Shown piece by piece: positions 23,300 through 31,172 of a DNA stretch of 32,147 bases (position 1 is the first letter of the stretch; each line of letters begins with the position of its first letter). Location of the stretch: positions 1 through 32,147 of the forward strand of contig DAOUAK010000164.1 in NCBI GenBank assembly GCA_034433695.1. Direction: 5' to 3'. Below the pieces are notes generated by a model. The model saw nothing but the letters and a program-made list of their open reading frames with translations. It ran no database searches and had not been told where the DNA came from. This stretch comes from JASFBA01 sp034433695 (lineage in GTDB: Bacteria; Chloroflexota; Chloroflexia; DTKN01). The position numbers were made by a program, and so were the translations under genes.

Positions 23300-24847
23300 C
23301 TAAAACTGCGAAATCTCCTCGCCTATCCGGGGCCTTTTCCCCTCGACGCGGCCGTAGATCTGGGTCAGTTCCCGCAGCCGGGCGGCCACTTCCTCCGTCA
23401 ACGCTCCCGGCCGCATCCGCCAGCACCAGTTGGGCGGCCCCGAAAGGCCGGGGTTGTTCATCCGCGCCTCGTGCCCCAGGCGCAGGAGGTCCTGAACCGT
23501 GGTGATGGCCGTGTGGGCCACCGAACTCCAGGCCAGCCGGATGAGGTCCCAGGCGATATCCGAGCCGTCCGTGGACATATACCGGCGGGCATAGTCGCGC
23601 TCCTCCCCGGTGGAGGTGACCTCCCACCAGCCTACCGCGGTATCGTTGTCGTGCGTTCCGGTGTAGACCACGGCGTCGCGGGTGTAGTTGTGCGGCAGGA
23701 AGGGGTTCTCCGGGTCGCTGAAGGCGAACTGGAGCACCTTCATTCCGGGGTATCCGAACTCGGCCAGAAGCGCATCCAGGCCGGCCCGCGACTCTTCATC
23801 GAAATCGCCCAGATCTTCGGCGATGATGGCCACCTCCCCCAGCGCGGAAACGACGGCGTGGAAGAGGTCTGCCCCCGGCCCGTAAACCCAGCGTCCGTTC
23901 ACCGCCGTCTCCTCGCCAGCCGGCACCTCCCAGTAGTTGTAAAAGCCACGGAAATGGTCGATGCGCACCACGTCGGCCTGGGTAAAGGCCATACGGAAGC
24001 GGGCGATCCACCAGGCATAGCCCTCCCGGGCCATCACTTCCCAGCGGTAGAGCGGATGCCCCCAGAGTTGCCCCGTAGCGCTGAAATAGTCCGGAGGCAC
24101 GCCGGAGACGACTGTAGGATGCAACGTTTCATCGAAGTGGAAAAGATAGGGGTTGGCCCAGACATCGGCGCTGTCCATCGCCACAAAGATAGGGAGGTCG
24201 CCGATGATGCGGATACCCCGTTCGTTGGCATAGCGCTTCAATGCCAACCACTGCTCGAAGAATTGCCACTGGCGATAGCGGTGGCCCTCGATCCTTTCGG
24301 CCAGCCGCTCCCGCCAGTATGCCAGCGCCTCCGGCCGTCGCATCTTCAGGTCGGGCTCCCACTCTGTCCAGGGGCGAAGGTGATGGGTCTCCTTCAGCGC
24401 CATAAAGAGGGCAAAGTCGTCCAGCCAATGGGCTTCCTGGGCGCAGAAGTGGGCAAAGGCCGCGCGTTCCTTTTCCCCGGCCTGGGCACGGAAACGGGCA
24501 AAGGCCCGTTCCAGAAGGTCGAACTTGTAGCGGATGACCGGCCCATAGTCTACGCGCTCCTCGGGGAAGGGAGGGACGTCCTTGAGGTCCGTTTCGGTAA
24601 GGTGGCCGGCCTCCCGCAGGCGTTCCGGGCTGATGAGCAAAGGGTTGCCGGCAAAGGCGGAGAGGCCCTGGTAGGGCGAGTCGCCGTAGCCGGTCGGACT
24701 CAGGGGAAGCACCTGCCAGTAGGTCTGGCCGGCCGCTTCCAGGAAATCCACGAAGCGATAGGCCTCCGGCCCCAGGTCGCCGATGCCGAAGCGACCCGGA
24801 AGCGAAGTAGGGTGCAAGAGGATGCCGCTACGGCGTGGGAAGCGCAT
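23300..24847 (-). CDS. malQ: 4-alpha-glucanotransferase (amylomaltase)
   Basis: A 515-residue GH77 enzyme that transfers alpha-1,4-glucan segments in maltodextrin or glycogen metabolism. Visible motifs: GILLHPTSLPGRFGIGDLG at the start, WQVLPLSPTGYGDSPY, the nucleophile Asp297 in VRIDHFRG, the acid/base Glu344 in IIAEDLG, and Asp400 in GTHDND. Length and C-terminus are normal. AGAGG lies 8 nt before the ATG. It is last in the minus-strand operon, 12 bp behind the unknown membrane protein gene, and ends 23 bp from the convergent Nudix-GNAT gene with no terminator in between. Confidence 0.95.
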   Translation of the reverse strand: MRFPRRSGILLHPTSLPGRFGIGDLGPEAYRFVDFLEAAGQTYWQVLPLSPTGYGDSPYQGLSAFAGNPLLISPERLREAGHLTETDLKDVPPFPEERVDYGPVIRYKFDLLERAFARFRAQAGEKERAAFAHFCAQEAHWLDDFALFMALKETHHLRPWTEWEPDLKMRRPEALAYWRERLAERIEGHRYRQWQFFEQWLALKRYANERGIRIIGDLPIFVAMDSADVWANPYLFHFDETLHPTVVSGVPPDYFSATGQLWGHPLYRWEVMAREGYAWWIARFRMAFTQADVVRIDHFRGFYNYWEVPAGEETAVNGRWVYGPGADLFHAVVSALGEVAIIAEDLGDFDEESRAGLDALLAEFGYPGMKVLQFAFSDPENPFLPHNYTRDAVVYTGTHDNDTAVGWWEVTSTGEERDYARRYMSTDGSDIAWDLIRLAWSSVAHTAITTVQDLLRLGHEARMNNPGLSGPPNWCWRMRPGALTEEVAARLRELTQIYGRVEGKRPRIGEEISQF

Positions 24848-24859
24848 TTTGGACCTCTT

Positions 24860-25960
24860 TCATCGGCGTTCTATCTCTCCGGCCGGCCGGACCGGGATGA
24901 GGAAGGAAACACCCCACAAGGTTAGCCCCCCGATCAGGAGGATTCCGCCCAGGGAGGTGAGGGGCGGCCACAGTTCGGCGGTTAGGAGGTAAACGGCCTC
25001 CTGGAGCATCTGGTGCAGGAGCCGGGGGATCTCTTCCGAGGGAACAGAGGCCAAGCGCAGGGACGGCCCACCCAGAAGCAGGGCCAGACCCAGGAGAAGG
25101 GTAAGGAGGCCGGCCAGGGCCAGCGGCGCGCCGGCCCAGCGCAACACCTCAGCCCAGTTGCGGGCGGCCAGGAGCACCACAAGCACAAGGAGGACGACCC
25201 CCTGTACGATGACCAGGGGAAGGAGGAAGCGGCCGGCCAGCCGTATCCAGTGGAGCGGCCGGCCGCGGTCTATCTCCCGAATCCGGGCCTGGACATCCAG
25301 AGCGACCAGATCGCCTAAAGGGAGGTTATCGGGGAGAGGGATATGCCAGAGTTGCCGCCATACTTCCTCCGGCTGCTCTCGCCAGCGCGCTCCCACCTCC
25401 CGATAGAACGCCGCCAGATCCCCCTCCGGCCGACAGCGGGGAATCAGGTCCTGGGGGGAGGAAAAAGGCTTCTGCCCTCGACAGGCCGGCTGGGCCTCGG
25501 TCAGCACCCGCAGGAGAGTCTGGCGGGGATCGTGAAGGACGTTCTCTCGCATCCTTCCCAGGGGGATAACGATTTCGTCCAGAAAATTGCCCCCCTCGCG
25601 CAACCATTTTCTCAGGGTCTCCAGCCCGGCCTGTATCCAGCGCTGCAATTCCTCGGCCGGCATGGCAACGCGGAGGACCTGTTCCCACTCGGGAACCACC
25701 AGATGGGCGATGGGCAGGTCGCCCACAGACCGGGGGACAATTTCCGAAAGGAGGATGGCTCCCTGCCGGAGGATCACCTCAGGCAAATCGGAGGTGGTCG
25801 CCAGCCGCTCGGGGAAATCGCTTTCCAGGAGGGTATGCCGGAGGTCATAGGCCAGGAGCAGGGCCGGGGTCAGGAGGATAAAAAGAAGGATCAGGAACAA
25901 GGCGATGAGCCGGCCGAGAACTCGCAAAGGGGACACCTTTTTCTCCTTGGATTTGCTCAA
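24860..25960 (-). CDS. Membrane protein of unknown function
   Basis: A 366-residue protein not recognised as a known family. A basic start (MSKSKEKK) leads into one membrane segment at about 15-38. An extracytoplasmic domain of about 200 residues follows, with two cysteines about 17 apart (QPACRGQK and PRCRPEGD) that could form a disulfide. Three more hydrophobic segments lie near the C-terminus (about 245-270, 280-297 and 335-355). No catalytic motif is visible. It overlaps the end of the HpnI-like gene by 4 bp and is followed by malQ after 12 bp, so it is translated as part of this operon. A role in envelope glycolipids is possible from context only. Confidence 0.72.
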   Translation of the reverse strand: MSKSKEKKVSPLRVLGRLIALFLILLFILLTPALLLAYDLRHTLLESDFPERLATTSDLPEVILRQGAILLSEIVPRSVGDLPIAHLVVPEWEQVLRVAMPAEELQRWIQAGLETLRKWLREGGNFLDEIVIPLGRMRENVLHDPRQTLLRVLTEAQPACRGQKPFSSPQDLIPRCRPEGDLAAFYREVGARWREQPEEVWRQLWHIPLPDNLPLGDLVALDVQARIREIDRGRPLHWIRLAGRFLLPLVIVQGVVLLVLVVLLAARNWAEVLRWAGAPLALAGLLTLLLGLALLLGGPSLRLASVPSEEIPRLLHQMLQEAVYLLTAELWPPLTSLGGILLIGGLTLWGVSFLIPVRPAGEIERR

Positions 25961-27096
25961 CCGAGGAGAGGCCGGGGATGCTCCGGAACGAGCCGGCCCT
26001 CCCGATCCACTTCAAAGACCTCCCCCCGCCAGATGACCCGGCGCCCGACCAGGGCCGCCATCCAGTAGGCAGCATGGAGAAGGTCACTTATAGGCAGCCA
26101 GAGCAAGTTGCGACGCACCTCCCGGTCGCCCGTATATCCGGCAATCTGCCAGACGGACCAGACCCGCACAAGCAGGCTTTCCATCAAAAGAAGCCAGCCG
26201 GCCAGGCTGAAACCCAGCCAGAGCAGGGTGAGGAGAGCCAGCGGGATGGTGAAGGTGATGGTCATCGGGATGTACTCGCGGGGGCGACTGACCCGGGCAC
26301 AGCGCAGCCAGCGCACGTAGCGGTCCCAGACCTCATCCAGGGGCATATCCCCCAGCACATTGTCCATCAGGTAATCGGAAAGGACCACCCGCCGGCCCAA
26401 CGCCCCTACCCGTGCTCCCATCTGGTAATCGTCGGCCAGATAATCGGCCACGGCGGCAAAGCCGCCGATGCGCTCCAGGACCTCCCGGCGCAGGGCGATG
26501 GAGGCACCGAACGCGTAGGACATCTTGAAGACGTGTAGCCCCATCAGGGCAGGCGGAAGAAAATTGGCCCCGATCTCCAGGGCTTCCATCACCGCTCCCG
26601 GGCTGTGGGCTTCCACCCCACGCAGGAGACAGGTAACCAGCCCGACCTGGGGATCGGCCAGGGGGGCCACCACCCGGCGGAGGTAATCCGGTCGGACCCG
26701 CATATCGCTATCACTGGCCACCAGGATGTCATAGCGGGCCTCCTTCGCCAGGACATGCAAGATACTGGCCTTGTTGTTGGTCCCCAGGGGTGGGGCGATG
26801 ACCAGGCGGATGGAACGTTCCGGGAACTCATCCTGCAGCCGGCGGATGATCGGCACGGCCGGGTCATCCGGTTCCATAACCCCGAAGAGGATCTCGTATT
26901 CCGGGTAATCCTGCCGGCAGAAGGAGGTAAAGTTCTCATACATTCCCGGATCCAGTCCCTTGACCGGCTTGAGGATGGAGACGGGCGGGGTATAGTCCTG
27001 CGGGTCGTTCCGGCGGCTGCGGAAAAAGGAGCGCACGGTCCACCAGGCCAGGATCCAATAGATTCCACTGATCAGGGTCAAGAGGATAAGGAGCAT
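25957..27096 (-). CDS. hpnI: HpnI/ceramide glucosyltransferase-like glycosyltransferase
   Basis: A 379-residue family 2-type glycosyltransferase of the GT21/HpnI kind. An N-terminal membrane anchor (1-20) precedes VSILKPVKGLDPGMYENF, the DSDMRV motif (Asp129/Asp131) for the metal-nucleotide sugar, ADDYQMG (Asp222/Asp223), and RYVRWLRCAR (QxxRW-like, 259-268). Hydrophobic C-terminal segments occur at about 275-330. HpnI adds N-acetylglucosamine to bacteriohopanetetrol; GT21 relatives glycosylate ceramide. The adjoining HpnK-type deacetylase supports the HpnI reading, but the lipid acceptor here is unknown. Its start overlaps the hpnK end by 19 bp. Confidence 0.82.
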   Translation of the reverse strand: MLLILLTLISGIYWILAWWTVRSFFRSRRNDPQDYTPPVSILKPVKGLDPGMYENFTSFCRQDYPEYEILFGVMEPDDPAVPIIRRLQDEFPERSIRLVIAPPLGTNNKASILHVLAKEARYDILVASDSDMRVRPDYLRRVVAPLADPQVGLVTCLLRGVEAHSPGAVMEALEIGANFLPPALMGLHVFKMSYAFGASIALRREVLERIGGFAAVADYLADDYQMGARVGALGRRVVLSDYLMDNVLGDMPLDEVWDRYVRWLRCARVSRPREYIPMTITFTIPLALLTLLWLGFSLAGWLLLMESLLVRVWSVWQIAGYTGDREVRRNLLWLPISDLLHAAYWMAALVGRRVIWRGEVFEVDREGRLVPEHPRPLLG

Positions 27097-27947
27097 GTCT
27101 CCTCCTTTTCCTCGGCCAGCATACGGTAGGTACAGAGGGAAACGCCGCGTCGTTGGAGGACTTCCCGGAGGCGCGGGCTGAGGAGCGTCTCCAGGTCGTC
27201 CGGGTTGGGGCCAAACGGCTTCTGGGGCGGCTGGGTGCTGGGGTGGAGGTAGAATTCGGCGGAAGAAGCGCGCATCCGTTCCAGAAGGCGGATGACATAG
27301 CCCTCCTCCATCCGGCCGCTGTGGAAAAGGCCGTAAACTCGCTCGGTTGTAACCAGGGGGAAGGGGCGCATCTTCCGCAGGACGTAGCGGTTGAGCAGGG
27401 CGAAGATGGCCGCCCAGGTCACCTGGGTAGCGGCCTGCCGGCGGCTCCAGCGCAGGGCCGGCCCCAGTTCGTCGCGGGGCAGGCGGAAGCCGCGGGCGCC
27501 GTAGCGCCGGGCCAGGGGCAGAATCACACGCAGGGCCGAAGGGTGAAGGTGCAGATGGTAGTGGCCGTCCACGTGGTCCAGGGGCAGGCCGGTCTGGGCA
27601 TAGAGGCGGAACTGGGCTTCGATTTCGGCGGCGAGTTCGGCCTGGGCAGTACGGCTGAAGAAGCAGCGTAGCCCTAAAGCGACGGCATCCTGGGGGAAGC
27701 GGCCGTCGGGGCCGACCAGGTGGGGAATCTCCTGAGGAGGAAGGGCCGGCCGGCCGTCCACCATGACGATATGCAGCCCAACGGCCAGGGTGGGGTGCTC
27801 CCGGGCCAGGGCAACGGCCTCCTCGGCAGCCTCGCCGGCCACCATCAGGCTGGCGCTGGTGAGCACCCCCTGGCGGTGGGCCTGAAAGATGGCCGCGTTG
27901 ATGGCCCGCGAGTCGCCCAGGTCGTCGGCGTTGAAGATGACACGCAT
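27078..27947 (-). CDS. hpnK: HpnK-like YdjC/ChbG-family deacetylase
   Basis: A 289-residue YdjC/ChbG-type carbohydrate deacetylase. Catalytic and zinc residues are in place: NADDLG (Asp8/Asp9), VGLHI (His59), and DHVDGHYHLHLHP (His125, Asp127, His129). HpnK removes the acetyl group from N-acetylglucosaminyl-bacteriohopanetetrol, the step after HpnI, which matches the gene order. ATG 27947 has GAGAGG upstream and gives the family start; ATG 27977 also has AGAGG and would add 10 residues. It is the first gene of the operon under the promoter at 28014-28042. Confidence 0.83.
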   Translation of the reverse strand: MRVIFNADDLGDSRAINAAIFQAHRQGVLTSASLMVAGEAAEEAVALAREHPTLAVGLHIVMVDGRPALPPQEIPHLVGPDGRFPQDAVALGLRCFFSRTAQAELAAEIEAQFRLYAQTGLPLDHVDGHYHLHLHPSALRVILPLARRYGARGFRLPRDELGPALRWSRRQAATQVTWAAIFALLNRYVLRKMRPFPLVTTERVYGLFHSGRMEEGYVIRLLERMRASSAEFYLHPSTQPPQKPFGPNPDDLETLLSPRLREVLQRRGVSLCTYRMLAEEKEETCSLSS

Positions 27948-28013
27948 GGCATCGGCCTCTCGAACTCGACTTGACATCCTGCTTCCTCTGAAGTAAAGTC
28001 TGTGGTAGTTTTT

Positions 28014-28042
28014 ATTCTACCTTACCGCCTTTGAGACGTCAA
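28014..28042 (-). promoter_or_regulatory. Sigma70-like promoter for the hpnK-hpnI-malQ operon
   Basis: On the minus strand: TTGACG (28042-28037), a 17-bp spacer, and TAGAAT (28019-28014). It sits between hpnK and the divergent PLDc_N gene. The start codon follows 36 or 66 nt downstream of the -10, depending on the hpnK start used. Confidence 0.7.
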
Positions 28043-28091
28043 CTTGCCGATACACCGATGGTGATAAGGACCTGACCATCCGGAGGTCGTC

Positions 28092-28286
28092 GTGGAAGAA
28101 CTCCTGCAATGGCTTCCGTTCCTGATTCCGCTGGTGGTCCTCCAGGTTCTCCTGATGGTGGTGGCACTGGTGGACCTCCTGCGCCGCGAGCGCACCCGGG
28201 GGCCGAAGTGGGCCTGGGCGCTTCTAGTCGTCCTGATCAACCTGATCGGCCCCGTGGTCTACCTTTTATTCGGCCGCGAGGAGTGA
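28092..28286 (+). CDS. Small PLDc_N-domain membrane protein
   Basis: A 64-residue protein with two membrane helices and the phospholipase D-nuclease N-terminal (PLDc_N) pattern, PKWAWALLVVLINLIGPVVYLLFGR. On its own this domain is a membrane hairpin with no known activity. It starts with GTG, and GGAGG lies 5 nt upstream. The ABC ATPase gene starts 1 bp after its stop, so it is the first gene of the transporter operon and may be an accessory subunit. Confidence 0.85.
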   Translation: MEELLQWLPFLIPLVVLQVLLMVVALVDLLRRERTRGPKWAWALLVVLINLIGPVVYLLFGREE

Positions 28287-28287
28287 G

Positions 28288-29211
28288 ATGGAGGCCATCC
28301 GCATCGAGGGATTGCACAAGCGCTTTGGCCGGGTCCGGGCGCTGGACGGGTTGAACCTCGTCGTCGAGGCCGGCCTGGTCTACGGCTTTCTGGGACCGAA
28401 TGGGGCCGGCAAGACGACCACCCTGCGGATTCTATCCGGGCTGGCACGACCCTCGGCCGGCCGAGCCTTTGTAGCCGGCGTGGAGGTGGGGAAGGGCGAC
28501 GTCCGGAGCAAGGTCGGCTACCTGCCCGAGGTGCCGGCCTTTTACGGCTGGATGACCCCCCGCGAGTTTCTGGCCGACCTGGTCGCCCCGCTTTACGGGC
28601 TTTCTCCGGCGGAGGGCCGCGCCCGGGCTCAGGAGGTGCTTCGGACGGTCGGCCTGGAGGAGGTGGCCAACCGGCGCATCGGGGGATTTTCCCGGGGGAT
28701 GCGCCAGCGCCTGGGGCTGGCCCAGGCCCTTCTCCACCGTCCCGAAGTACTTCTCCTGGACGAACCGGTGAGCGCCCTGGATCCGGCCGGTCGGTACGAG
28801 ATTCTGGAGCAGATTGCCGGCCTGCGCGGCCAGGCCACCGTCTTCATGTCCAGCCACATCCTGGCCGACGTGGAGCGCATTTGCGACGCCGTAGCCATCA
28901 TTGACCGCGGCCGGCTGGTGGTGGCTTCCGGGCGCGAAGAACTCCTCGCCCGCTACGCCCGGCCGGTCCTGGAGGTGGAGTTCGACGCTCCCCGGGAGGC
29001 AGTAGAGGGCTGGGTCCGCACCCTGGAAGGAAACCGACTGGTGGCCGGGGTGCGGGTGGAGGGGCGAGTGACCTATCTGGCAGTGGGCGAGTTCGAACGG
29101 GGCCGCTCGGAACTTCCGGCCCTGGTGGCCGCATCCGGCTTGATCGTACAGCGCTACGAGTGGTCCAGGCCGACGCTGGAGGACGTCTTCCTGCACCTGG
29201 TGAGGGAATGA
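28288..29211 (+). CDS. ABC-2 type transporter ATP-binding protein
   Basis: A 307-residue ATPase with Walker A GPNGAGKT (36-43), the signature FSRGMRQRLGLAQAL, Walker B VLLLDEPVSALDP and an SSHIL switch histidine. A C-terminal domain of about 80 residues (from about 220) follows, as in CcmA/NatA-type exporters. It powers the membrane protein encoded next, with which it overlaps by ATGA at 29208. Cargo cannot be predicted. GAGGAG lies just upstream, inside the end of the PLDc_N gene. Confidence 0.93.
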   Translation: MEAIRIEGLHKRFGRVRALDGLNLVVEAGLVYGFLGPNGAGKTTTLRILSGLARPSAGRAFVAGVEVGKGDVRSKVGYLPEVPAFYGWMTPREFLADLVAPLYGLSPAEGRARAQEVLRTVGLEEVANRRIGGFSRGMRQRLGLAQALLHRPEVLLLDEPVSALDPAGRYEILEQIAGLRGQATVFMSSHILADVERICDAVAIIDRGRLVVASGREELLARYARPVLEVEFDAPREAVEGWVRTLEGNRLVAGVRVEGRVTYLAVGEFERGRSELPALVAASGLIVQRYEWSRPTLEDVFLHLVRE

Positions 29212-29972
29212 TGGGCCCGCTGCTACGGAAAGAATTCCGGGAACAATGGCGAACTTACCGGCTGCTCATCGTGGCGGTGGTGCTGGCCTTTTTCGGCTGG
29301 AGTAGCCCTCCCATCGCCCGCTACACGCCCCTATTGCTCAAGAGCATACCAGGAGCACCACCGGGATTGGACCTGCTCGTTCCCCCGCCCACGATCGCCG
29401 ATGCTATAGGCCAATATGTCAAGAACGTAGGCCAGTTCGGCATCCTCCTGGCCCTCCTCGTGCCGATGGGAGCGGTCGCCCTGGAGAAAGAACGGGGTAC
29501 GGCGGCCATGCTTCTCTCCAAGCCGGTTTCCCGGGGGACCTTCCTCCTGGCCAAATTCGCTGCCCTGGGGGTGACCTTCTTTCTCGGCCTCTTCCTGGCG
29601 GCGCTCGGAGGCTACTTGTATACCCGCTTGCTTTTCCCCGAGACTCTTCCGGCCGGCCGCTTTGCCCTGCTCAACCTCTTCCTCTTCCTCGAACTCCTGG
29701 TCTACGTGGCCCTGACCCTCCTGGCGAGCACCCTGACCCGCTCTCAGGCGGCTGCGGCCGGTCTGGCTGCCGCCTTCTTCGCCCTCCTGCTCATCCCCGG
29801 CGTCTTTCCCCAGGTGGGCCGTTACCTGCCGGGCGAACTGTCCTCCTGGGGAAGCCGCCTGCTTCTGGGAGGGGAAAGCGGGCCGGCCTGGGGCGCCCTG
29901 GGCATCAGCCTGGGTATTGTAGCCCTGGCCCTGCTGGGGGCCTGGGTCGCCTTGCGCCGGCAGGAAATCTAG
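29208..29972 (+). CDS. ABC-2 type transporter permease
   Basis: A 254-residue membrane protein with about six hydrophobic segments. It begins MMGPLLRKEFREQWRTYR, the cytoplasmic helix typical of ABC-2 permeases, and has a middle loop KERGTAAMLLSKPVSRGTFLLAK that fits the NatB/YhaP class coupling region. It pairs with the ATPase encoded immediately upstream (4-bp overlap, ATG 29208 or 29211). A hydrophobic run of small residues (AAAAGLAAAFFALLLIPGVF) is visible near the C-terminus. Confidence 0.88.
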   Translation: MMGPLLRKEFREQWRTYRLLIVAVVLAFFGWSSPPIARYTPLLLKSIPGAPPGLDLLVPPPTIADAIGQYVKNVGQFGILLALLVPMGAVALEKERGTAAMLLSKPVSRGTFLLAKFAALGVTFFLGLFLAALGGYLYTRLLFPETLPAGRFALLNLFLFLELLVYVALTLLASTLTRSQAAAAGLAAAFFALLLIPGVFPQVGRYLPGELSSWGSRLLLGGESGPAWGALGISLGIVALALLGAWVALRRQEI

Positions 29973-29999
29973 ACAAGGTTCATTTGTGCCCCCAACCCC

Positions 30000-30023
30000 G
30001 CGGATAGGCGAGGGCCTACCCGC
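30000..30023. terminator. Hairpin between convergent permease and threonine aldolase genes
   Basis: GCGGATAGGC (30000-30009) pairs with GCCTACCCGC (30014-30023), with one mismatch and a 4-nt loop. It is placed to terminate from either side, but no U-tract flanks it. Confidence 0.4.
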
Positions 30024-30056
30024 ACACCAGGGCCGGCCGGGGGTTTCCCTCCGCCG

Positions 30057-31100
30057 CTAACCTCCCCTCACCACTCGGGCGATACGACCGAGAGCCTCAT
30101 CAATATCCTGTCGCTCGATCCCGTAATGGGTCACGGCCCGAATCTTGGTCCGCCCCAGGTAGGAAAGGAGCACCCCTTCCTCCCAAAGGGCCTGGGTCAG
30201 GGTCTCGGTGGTCCAGCGGGGATCGGTAGGGTAGAACATGACCATATTGGTCTGCACCGTCTCCAGGTCCACGGCCAAACCCGGAATGTTGGCCAGACCT
30301 TCGGCCAGAAGACGGGCATTCTCATGGTCCTCGGCCAGGCGGTCCACCATCTCCCGAAGGGCCACGATGCCGGCGGCTGCAATCACCCCCACCTGGCGCA
30401 TCCCCCCACCCACCATCTTGCGGATGCGGTGCGCCCGTTCGATAAAGTCGGCCGTGCCGCAGACCAGGGAGCCGACCGGGGCGGAAAGGCCCTTGGAGAG
30501 GCAGAACATGACCGAATCGGCATACCGGGCAATCTCCCGGGCCTCTACGCCCAGGGCAATGGCGGCGTTGAAGATGCGGGCCCCGTCCAGGTGGACGGGG
30601 AGATGGAACCGGCCGGCCAGTTCATAGACCCGCCGCATATAGTCCACCGAAAGCACGGTGCCGCCACAGCGGTTGTGGGTGTTCTCCAGACCGATCAACC
30701 CCGTAGGAGGAAAGTGAACGTTCGGGCCGCGGATGGCTCCTTCGATTTCCTCCAGAGGCAGTTCCCCGAAACGGGTGGTGGAGACGGTGCGATAGACCAG
30801 GCCGCCGAAGACGGCTGCCGCACCGACCTCGTAGTGGACGATGTGACACTCATTGCCCAGGATGACCTCGTCGCCGCGCCGACAGTGGGCCAGGAGAGAA
30901 ACCAGGTTGCCCATCGTTCCGCTGGCCACGAAGAGGGCCGCCTCCTTGCCCATGCGCTCGGCCGCCATCTCCTGGAGACGCTTCACGGTGGGGTCTTCTC
31001 CCCATACATCGTCGCCCACCTCGGCCTCGTACATGGCCCGACGCATAGCCTCGGTAGGCAAAGTAACGGTATCGCTGCGCAGATCAATACGACGATTCAT
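30057..31100 (-). CDS. ltaE: Low-specificity L-threonine aldolase
   Basis: A 347-residue PLP enzyme that splits threonine (or allo-threonine) into glycine and acetaldehyde. Motifs: DLRSDTVTLPTEAMR at the start, GDDVWGEDPTV, FVASGTMGNL, HIVHYE with the ring-stacking His86, VHLDGARIFNAA with the PLP-pairing Asp172, and Lys203 in CLSKGLSAPVG, the Schiff-base lysine. A GAGG-type ribosome site lies about 7 nt before the ATG at 31100. The upstream polysaccharide deacetylase gene ends 72 bp away on the same strand, so cotranscription is possible. Confidence 0.94.
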   Translation of the reverse strand: MNRRIDLRSDTVTLPTEAMRRAMYEAEVGDDVWGEDPTVKRLQEMAAERMGKEAALFVASGTMGNLVSLLAHCRRGDEVILGNECHIVHYEVGAAAVFGGLVYRTVSTTRFGELPLEEIEGAIRGPNVHFPPTGLIGLENTHNRCGGTVLSVDYMRRVYELAGRFHLPVHLDGARIFNAAIALGVEAREIARYADSVMFCLSKGLSAPVGSLVCGTADFIERAHRIRKMVGGGMRQVGVIAAAGIVALREMVDRLAEDHENARLLAEGLANIPGLAVDLETVQTNMVMFYPTDPRWTTETLTQALWEEGVLLSYLGRTKIRAVTHYGIERQDIDEALGRIARVVRGG

Positions 31101-31172
31101 CGCCTTTCCTCCTCATGGAACTCTTACCACTGTACTCCAACGGGCTGGAAGGCTCGCCCGGCGGAACGGTGC

